Source: JBCBTJ01 sp964597685
GTDB lineage: Bacteria > Pseudomonadota > Alphaproteobacteria > Caulobacterales > Hyphomonadaceae
DNA length: 19,152 nucleotides
NCBI GenBank assembly: GCA_964597685.1
Contig: CAZQZC010000042.1
Location: 1 to 19,152, forward strand
Direction of reading: 5' to 3'
Shown in pieces: positions 14,127 through 19,152 of this stretch. The notes under the pieces are model-generated. The model ran no database searches, was not told where the DNA came from, and saw nothing but the letters and a program-made list of their open reading frames with translations. The translations under genes were made by a program, and so were the position numbers. Each line of letters opens with the position of its first letter. Position 1 is the first letter of the stretch.

Positions 14127-14687
14127 CTATAGAGTTGGGAGCCCGCGCCCTTGGTTTTGCTCATCCTGCAAACGTCGCCTGCGCCTCGCCCAACGCTTGT
14201 AATGGGGGAGCGCGAACAGATAGACGCCCGACGCCCAGAGCGCGAGCAGCACCACGCCCGACGGCAAGAACACGTACAACTTCACCCAATCTGCGAAGAA
14301 CGAGCCGTCGTGCAGGCTCTCGATGATGTCGGAACGCCGATAGGCGACCTGCAGCAACTCGCCCGTCGAGGTGTCGATCTGGGCCTCCCAATTGTTGGGG
14401 GCGACGAATTTCACCACGCCCTTGCCCGGCTTGACGTCGACGCGCGCGAGCGCGCTCCAGTCGCTAACGGACAGCTCCGGAACAGTCTGCGCAATCGCAA
14501 ACAAATCATCCAACGCCATCGGAGGGGCCGTCTCCCCGATCGCGCCGCGCGCCGTGGGAGGCTGGATCCAGTCGAACTCCTTTTTCAGCATCAGGAGGAG
14601 GCCCGCGCCGATGACGAGCCCCATTTGGAGCATGATCAGGAGAGAGCCCCAATGATGGATCTTTCTCAGAAGGACTTGGGTTTTCAT
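14127..14687 (-). CDS. PepSY-type inner-membrane protein
   Basis: This 186-aa protein has two membrane spans, about residues 15-34 and 138-160, with a periplasmic loop between. RKIHHWGS at the N-terminus and ESLHDGSFFADW (123-134) before the second span are typical of PepSY-associated TM proteins. Between them WEAQIDTSTGELLQV (100-114) is a PepSY hairpin. The Arg-rich tail (RWARRRRR) keeps the C-terminus in the cytoplasm. Relatives occur with siderophore or haem uptake and ferric reduction, where the conserved His may bind haem; this member's role is unknown. I chose ATG 14687 with AAGGTG about 9 nt upstream; a GTG at 14699 would add four residues. It points the same way as the IorAB-Sox operon, 147 nt ahead, so it may be a lead gene or merely a neighbour. 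Confidence 0.82.
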   Translation of the reverse strand: MKTQVLLRKIHHWGSLLIMLQMGLVIGAGLLLMLKKEFDWIQPPTARGAIGETAPPMALDDLFAIAQTVPELSVSDWSALARVDVKPGKGVVKFVAPNNWEAQIDTSTGELLQVAYRRSDIIESLHDGSFFADWVKLYVFLPSGVVLLALWASGVYLFALPHYKRWARRRRRLQDEQNQGRGLPTL

Positions 14688-14699
14688 CAACACTTGCAC

Positions 14700-14889
14700 C
14701 TTGCCATTCCCGCCTAGTCTGAAATGCGCGCGGCGCTCTGTCGAGAAGCGGTGTTTTCTCTCACCGGCGGTGCGTCACTCGCCTGCCGGGAGAAATCGCG
14801 CCGTAACGCGCCGTTCCGCGAGCGCCCGGCCTTTTCAGACGCCGATCGTGTGATAGCGTTACGCCACGCAATCGAGAGGACGGGGCTTG
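14700..14889. promoter_or_regulatory. Divergent promoter region with inverted repeat
   Basis: The gap holds the divergent starts of the PepSY and Asp-box genes. The octamer GTCTGAAA (14717-14724) recurs as its reverse complement TTTCAGAC (14833-14840), one copy near each gene. No convincing -35/-10 pair was found in either direction, so promoters here are assumed from geometry. Confidence 0.35.
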
Positions 14890-17800
14890 ATGGTCTGGAC
14901 GTTGGTGAGATTCCTGTTGGCGGCTGCGGCGTTCTTGGCCGCGGCGTTTTCTGTTCACGCTCAGAGTGAAGACGACGACGGACCGCTGTCGAGTGCGACG
15001 TTCAACGCGTTCGGACTGCGCAATATCGGCCCGGCCTTCATGTCTGGCCGGATCGCAGACATCGCCATCGTGCCGGACGATCCCTCGACCTGGTATGTCG
15101 CGGTCGGTTCGGGCGGCGTCTGGAAGACCGAGAACGCCGGCACGACTTGGACCTCGCTTTTCGACGGCCAGGGCTCTTATTCCATCGGATCCGTGAGCTT
15201 GGACCCGTCCGATCCCAATCGGGTCTGGGTCGGAACCGGAGAGAACCATGGCGGCCGGCATATCGGCTTCGGGGACGGCATCTACAAATCGGACGACGGC
15301 GGTGCAAGCTGGACGAAAACGGGCCTGGAGGCCTCCGAACACCTCTCGAAGATTATCGTCCATCCAAATGACTCAAACACGATTTGGGTCGCGTCCCAGG
15401 GCCCGCTATGGTCGCCGGGCGGCGAGCGCGGCGTGTTCAAGTCCGACGATGGCGGCGAGACTTGGCGGAACGTCCTGTCCGACGGGCCGTATACGGGCGC
15501 GACCGACCTCATCATCGATCCTCGAAATCCCGATCGCCTCTACGCGGCGTTGTGGCAGCACCACCGGACGGTCGCGGCCTATGTCGGCGGCGGCCCGGAA
15601 AGCGGGATCTGGAAGTCCGAAGACGGCGGCGAGACCTGGACGGAGCTGAAAGGCGGCCTGCCGGACGGCAACAAAGGCAAGATCGGCCTCGCCCTATCGC
15701 CGCAGCGGCCCGACACGGTCTACGCTGCGATCGAGCTGGATCGACGCGAAGGCGGCGTTTGGAAGTCAACCGACCGCGGCGCGAGCTGGGAAAAGCAATC
15801 CGACGCCGTCGGCGGCGGCACGGGGCCCCACTATTACCAGGAGCTCTACGCCAGCCCGCACGTCTTCGATCGGATCTATCTGGTGTCGAACACCTCCCAG
15901 ATCTCCAACGACGGCGGCAAGACCTGGACCAATCTCAACAACGAACTCAAGCACGTTGACGACCACGCCATCGCGTTCCGCCCCGACGATCCCGATTACA
16001 TCCTCTTCGGCTCGGACGGCGGGCTTTACGAGAGCTACGACCATACCCAGACGTGGCGGTTCATCGACAATCTGCCGGTGACGCAATTCTACAAGGTCGC
16101 CGTCGACGACGCAGAGCCGTTCTACTTTGTCTATGGCGGGACCCAGGACAACAATTCCCAGGGCGGCCCGTCGCGCACCGACAATCGCCACGGCATCCGG
16201 AACTCCGACTGGTTCATCACGCTCTTCGCCGACGGCCACCAATCAGCGATCGAGCCCGGCAATCCGGACATCATGTACGCCGAATGGCAGCAGGGCAATT
16301 TGGCCCGGGTAGACCGGATCACCGGCGAAGTCGTTCATATCCAACCGCAAGCCCGGCCCGGCGAACCGATCGAACGGTTCAATTGGGACGCGCCGATCCT
16401 TGTCAGCGCTCACGATCCCAAGCGGCTGTATTTCGCATCCCAGCGCGTCTGGCGGTCGGACGATCGCGGCGACAGCTGGACGCCCGTCTCCGGCGACCTG
16501 ACGCGAGACGAAGACCGTCTCCAGCTCCCGGTGCAGGGCCGGTTATGGTCCTGGGACGCCGGTTGGGATCTGAACGCGATGTCGGTCTACAACACGATCA
16601 CGTCGCTGGGCGAATCTCCGATCGATCCGAACATCCTTTACGTGGGCACCGACGACGGGATCATTCAGTCGACGTCCGACGGCGGCGAGACATGGACCCG
16701 CACCAATGTCGGCAGCCTGCCCGGCGTGCCGGATACGGCGTTTGTGAACGACATCCGCGCGGATTTGTTCGACCCGGACACGGTCTACGTGGCGCTCGAT
16801 AACCACAAGTACGGCGACTACAAACCGTATCTCTTGCGAAGCACGAATCGCGGCCGGTCTTGGCGATCCATCGCCGGCGACCTGCCCGACCGTCACCTGA
16901 CGTGGCGGATCGTCCAGGATCACGTGAACTCCGACCTGCTGTTCGTTGCGACCGAGTTCGGCTTGTTCTTCACCCTCGACGGCGGCGACAAGTGGATCGA
17001 GCTCACCGGCGACGCGCCGACCATCGCCTTCCGGGACGTGACGATCCAGCGCCGCGAGAACGACCTCGTCGCCGCCTCCTTCGGGCGCGGCTTTTTCATC
17101 GTCGACGACATTGCGCCTCTGCGGGGCCTGAGCGAACGCGCCCTGGCGGAGCGCGCCTTGCTGTTCCCCGGCCGAACGGCGCTTTGGTACATCGAACAGC
17201 ATCCCCTCGCCTTTTCGGAAGGCGGATCGCAGGGGCACGGCTATTACCGTGCGCCGAACCCCCCGTTTGGCGCCAATTTCACCTATTACTTGTCGGAAGA
17301 CTCCCAATCTTTGGCAGAGCTGCGCCAAGAGCGGGAGAAAGATGCGAATGAAGCCGGCGACGACACGCCGTTTCCGGGGTTCGACGCCATCGACGCAGAA
17401 TTGGCGGAGACGGCGCCAGCGGTCTGGCTGACGGTGCGCGATGTTGATGGGAACATCGTCCGGCGTCTGAAAGGTCCGGCGAAAAAGGGATTCCATCGCG
17501 TGAATTGGGATCTGCGCTATCCCGACCGATCATCGGTCTCGCCCAATGAAGATCCCGAAAACCCGCCGACCGGATTCCTCGTCGCGCCTGGCGAGTACAC
17601 GGTGTCCCTGTCGCGCCGGGTGCGCGGCGAGACGGAGTTCCTCGTCGAACCGCAGCCGTTCCGGGTGGAGCGCCTGCGCGACGGCGCCCTGCCAACGGCG
17701 TCACAGGACGAGATTTCGGCCTTCTGGGACCGGGCCGCCCGCCTCGACCGAGCAGTCACCGCCGCCAATGCGACGTTGGACGAGTTGGACGCGAAGGCCG

Positions 17801-18165
17801 CGCTGCTGAAACGGGCGGTCGAACGCGCCGCTGGGGATCCGCAAACCCTGGACGACCGCTGGGCCGGGATTCGCGCCGAGCTGACAAGCCTGCAGACGGC
17901 GCTAAACGGCAGCCCAGCGCGCAACGCTCTGTTCGAGCGGACGCTTCCGACGGTTCGAAGCCGCTTGGGGATCGTCTTGCTGGGCCTGTCCACATCGACC
18001 TACGGCCCGACTCAAACCCATCGCGATCAGCTTGGTTTCGCGGAAGCGGAATTCGATGGTCTCCGCGACCGCCTTGCGAGGCTGTCGGACGAAACCATCC
18101 CGGCGTTTGAAGCGGAGCTGATCGACGCGGGCGCCCCCTGGACCCCAGGCGGACGGATTCCCTAA
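14890..18165 (+). CDS. Secreted Asp-box (BNR/VPS10-like) beta-propeller protein
   Basis: This 1091-aa exported protein begins with a signal peptide (hydrophobic core then HAQ, cleavage near residue 25). Residues about 35-750 are beta-propeller: I count ten Asp boxes, e.g. TENAGTTW, SDDGGASW, SDDGGETW, SEDGGETW, STDRGASW, SNDGGKTW, SDDRGDSW, TSDGGETW, STNRGRSW and TLDGGDKW. After FGRGFFIVDD the remainder (about 760-1091) changes: a charged segment (REREKDANEAGDD), a beta-rich stretch with PPTGFLVAPGEYTVSL, and a C-terminal helical region, possibly coiled coil. Such proteins are often named glycosyl hydrolase or sortilin-like, but no sialidase active-site Arg triad is evident, so I do not claim an enzyme. 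ATG 14890 follows GAGAGG by 9 nt; a TTG just before it is less likely. It is transcribed alone and divergently from the PepSY gene. Likely periplasmic or extracellular protein-binding role. Confidence 0.87.
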   Translation: MVWTLVRFLLAAAAFLAAAFSVHAQSEDDDGPLSSATFNAFGLRNIGPAFMSGRIADIAIVPDDPSTWYVAVGSGGVWKTENAGTTWTSLFDGQGSYSIGSVSLDPSDPNRVWVGTGENHGGRHIGFGDGIYKSDDGGASWTKTGLEASEHLSKIIVHPNDSNTIWVASQGPLWSPGGERGVFKSDDGGETWRNVLSDGPYTGATDLIIDPRNPDRLYAALWQHHRTVAAYVGGGPESGIWKSEDGGETWTELKGGLPDGNKGKIGLALSPQRPDTVYAAIELDRREGGVWKSTDRGASWEKQSDAVGGGTGPHYYQELYASPHVFDRIYLVSNTSQISNDGGKTWTNLNNELKHVDDHAIAFRPDDPDYILFGSDGGLYESYDHTQTWRFIDNLPVTQFYKVAVDDAEPFYFVYGGTQDNNSQGGPSRTDNRHGIRNSDWFITLFADGHQSAIEPGNPDIMYAEWQQGNLARVDRITGEVVHIQPQARPGEPIERFNWDAPILVSAHDPKRLYFASQRVWRSDDRGDSWTPVSGDLTRDEDRLQLPVQGRLWSWDAGWDLNAMSVYNTITSLGESPIDPNILYVGTDDGIIQSTSDGGETWTRTNVGSLPGVPDTAFVNDIRADLFDPDTVYVALDNHKYGDYKPYLLRSTNRGRSWRSIAGDLPDRHLTWRIVQDHVNSDLLFVATEFGLFFTLDGGDKWIELTGDAPTIAFRDVTIQRRENDLVAASFGRGFFIVDDIAPLRGLSERALAERALLFPGRTALWYIEQHPLAFSEGGSQGHGYYRAPNPPFGANFTYYLSEDSQSLAELRQEREKDANEAGDDTPFPGFDAIDAELAETAPAVWLTVRDVDGNIVRRLKGPAKKGFHRVNWDLRYPDRSSVSPNEDPENPPTGFLVAPGEYTVSLSRRVRGETEFLVEPQPFRVERLRDGALPTASQDEISAFWDRAARLDRAVTAANATLDELDAKAALLKRAVERAAGDPQTLDDRWAGIRAELTSLQTALNGSPARNALFERTLPTVRSRLGIVLLGLSTSTYGPTQTHRDQLGFAEAEFDGLRDRLARLSDETIPAFEAELIDAGAPWTPGGRIP

Positions 18166-18167
18166 GC

Positions 18168-18181
18168 CGGGGCCAGCCCCG
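18168..18181 (+). terminator. Short hairpin after the Asp-box gene stop
   Basis: CGGGG-CCAG-CCCCG forms a 5-bp all-GC stem with a 4-base loop, starting 2 nt after the TAA. There is no T-run, so on its own it is weak. Confidence 0.3.
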
Positions 18182-18202
18182 ATCAGGTCAACACATCCGC
18201 AA

Positions 18203-18224
18203 GGGCGCGTCGCCAGACGCGCCC
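18203..18224. terminator. Strong hairpin between Asp-box gene and tRNA-Ser
   Basis: GGGCGCGTC and GACGCGCCC make a perfect 9-bp stem with the 4-base loop GCCA. It lies between the plus-strand Asp-box gene and the minus-strand tRNA, where a two-way transcription stop is expected. Only TT follows on the minus strand and no T-run on the plus strand, so it is a non-canonical terminator candidate. Confidence 0.5.
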
Positions 18225-18266
18225 TGCTCCAACGATCGGCGCACGCGAACGTCCAAACAGAGGAAA

Positions 18267-18354
18267 TGGCGGTGAGGGTGGGATTCGAACCCACGAGACG
18301 TTGCCGCCTACACGCGTTCCAGGCGTGCGCCTTCGACCACTCGGCCACCTCACC
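18267..18354 (-). tRNA. tRNA-Ser (anticodon GGA)
   Basis: An 88-nt class II tRNA on the minus strand. The acceptor arms GGTGAGG and CCTCACC pair fully, followed by the discriminator G and an encoded CCA (18269-18267). The D-arm reads GGCCGAGTGGTCGAAGGC. The anticodon loop is CTGGAAC with anticodon GGA, reading serine UCC/UCU codons. The long variable arm is typical of tRNA-Ser, and GGTTCGAATCC is the T-loop region. No intron or mutation seen. Confidence 0.97.
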
Positions 18355-18366
18355 GCGAGGCGCCGA

Positions 18367-18393
18367 CCTATAACAGCCGCGCCCAGGCCGCAA
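18367..18393 (-). promoter_or_regulatory. Candidate tRNA-Ser promoter
   Basis: On the minus strand TTGCGG (18393-18388) and TATAGG (18372-18367) are 15 nt apart, just ahead of the tRNA. The predicted start would be roughly 5-8 nt before the mature 5' end. The spacing is short, so this is a moderate candidate. Confidence 0.4.
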
Positions 18394-18453
18394 GCTTCGA
18401 TTGCCGCGGCGCGATGCAATGCCTAAATCAGCGCAAACCCATGGAGACGCGAC

Positions 18454-19101
18454 ATGCTGTTCAGCCGCTCGAAGCCCGACCTCCCCCCGCCCGGCAAAGC
18501 CCTGCCCGGACGCGCGGATCCGATCGCCACGGCGGAGATCCATCACGTCTTCGACCGACCGCTGAAGGCGGCGACGCCGGACGGGTTTGAAGAGGCCGTC
18601 TTCGGCCTTGGCTGCTTCTGGGGCGCGGAACGCAAATTCTGGCAGACGCCGGGCGTTTGGAACACCGCGGCCGGATATGCGGGCGGGCAAACGCCCAACC
18701 CGACCTATAAGGAGGTCTGCTCAGGCGCGACCGGCCACGCCGAAGTCGTTCGCGTCGTCTTCGACCCCGCGCAGGTCAGCTTCGACGATCTGCTGAAGGT
18801 GTTCTGGGAAAGCCACGATCCTACGCAGGGCATGCGCCAGGGCAACGATGTGGGGACGCAGTACCGCTCTACAATTTACACCACCAACGCTGAGCAGGCG
18901 CGTCTCGCCGCAGAATCGGCCAAGGCCTACGAGGCTGCGCTCAAGGCGTCGGGCTATGGCGCGGTGACGACGGAGATCCGTGAAGCCCCTGAATTCTTCT
19001 ACGCCGAGGCTGACCACCAGCAATATCTTTCGAAGATCCCGCACGGCTATTGCGGGCTTGGCGGCACGGGCGTCAGCTGCCCGACCGAGCTGACGGTCTA
19101 G
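18454..19101 (+). CDS. msrA: Peptide-methionine (S)-S-oxide reductase MsrA
   Basis: MsrA reduces the S-epimer of methionine sulfoxide in proteins, repairing oxidative damage. The 215-aa protein has the catalytic motif GLGCFWGAE with Cys54, the substrate-site residues in GHAEVV (Glu95), and the resolving cysteines in GYCGLGGTGVSCP (Cys200 and Cys209). Length matches the longer MsrA form with an N-terminal extension (residues 1-45, ending DGFEEAVF). No signal peptide is seen, so it is cytoplasmic. ATG 18454 has GGAG about 8 nt upstream. It stands alone, divergent from the tRNA-Ser gene. Nothing odd in it. Confidence 0.97.
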   Translation: MLFSRSKPDLPPPGKALPGRADPIATAEIHHVFDRPLKAATPDGFEEAVFGLGCFWGAERKFWQTPGVWNTAAGYAGGQTPNPTYKEVCSGATGHAEVVRVVFDPAQVSFDDLLKVFWESHDPTQGMRQGNDVGTQYRSTIYTTNAEQARLAAESAKAYEAALKASGYGAVTTEIREAPEFFYAEADHQQYLSKIPHGYCGLGGTGVSCPTELTV

Positions 19102-19152
19102 GGCGGATTCCGACCAAATTGACCCGCTTGGCCGCTTGGATTTTTCGTCAGG
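19102..19152. other. Tail of window after msrA
   Basis: These 51 bases hold no gene start. CCGCTTGG is present twice in tandem (19124-19139), followed by a run of five T. It could be part of a terminator, but no clear stem precedes the T-run. Confidence 0.3.

Noticed and set aside
16543..17496. 317-aa open frame on the minus strand opposite the Asp-box gene
   Set aside because: Mirror of a strong coding frame; composition is Arg/Val-rich low-information sequence with no ribosome site.
14890..18165. Sialidase or glycosyl hydrolase for the Asp-box protein
   Set aside because: Asp boxes alone show the propeller fold; I could not identify the Arg triad and nucleophile needed for a sialidase.
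18267..18354. tRNA-Ser as an integration site for a mobile element
   Set aside because: No integrase, no repeated tRNA 3' end and no mobile genes occur within the window.
1..19152. CRISPR array, insertion sequence or replication origin
   Set aside because: No regularly spaced repeats, transposase motifs, terminal inverted repeats or DnaA-box clusters were seen.

Overview
The window reads as high-GC alphaproteobacterial chromosome. The signs are a periplasmic Sox-type sulfur system, Tat-exported molybdenum hydroxylase, SCP2-like protein, tightly overlapping GTG/TTG-started genes and one CtrA-like box. No 16S or other lineage marker is present, so this placement is an inference. I found no insertion sequence, CRISPR array, phage gene or obvious pseudogene.

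Layout. At 1-759 (+) is the 3' part of a metallophosphoesterase, visibly less GC-rich than its neighbours. Facing it at 865-2727 (-) is a TIR-domain protein with one membrane span and a trypsin-like domain that has lost its catalytic residues. At 2913-7190 (-) is a coupled three-gene operon: an ICMT/PEMT-like membrane methyltransferase, a fused [2Fe-2S]-molybdopterin subunit of the xanthine dehydrogenase/CO dehydrogenase family (form II active-site loop), and its FAD subunit. A short SCP2-type protein (7337-7699, +) stands alone and overlaps the end of the next operon.

At 7689-13979 (-) eight genes lie within 0-11 nt of each other or overlap: an IorA-like [2Fe-2S] subunit, an IorB-like exported molybdenum hydroxylase, a FccA-like cytochrome c, a FccB/SoxF flavoprotein, then soxX, soxY, soxZ and soxA. 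A PepSY-type membrane protein (14127-14687) lies upstream on the same strand. On the plus strand follow a large secreted Asp-box (BNR/VPS10-like) beta-propeller protein (14890-18165) and msrA (18454-19101), with tRNA-Ser(GGA) on the minus strand between them.

How the genes may work together. SoxXA should oxidatively load a sulfur compound onto SoxYZ, FccAB should oxidise sulfide or a related thiol, and IorAB should oxidise a small aldehyde or N-heterocycle in the periplasm. All would feed electrons to cytochrome c. soxB, soxCD and the usual accessory genes are absent from the operon. SoxY has a non-canonical C-terminus (Cys152 followed by Val-Ile-Leu instead of GGCGG). Four of the exported subunits (IorB, FccA, SoxX, SoxA) carry a Cys directly after the signal-peptide core, as if lipid-anchored. 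This composite, possibly membrane-tethered oxidation system and the TIR/pseudo-trypsin protein are the two most interesting items. Functional assignments rest on motif recognition by eye; no alignment or database search was run.
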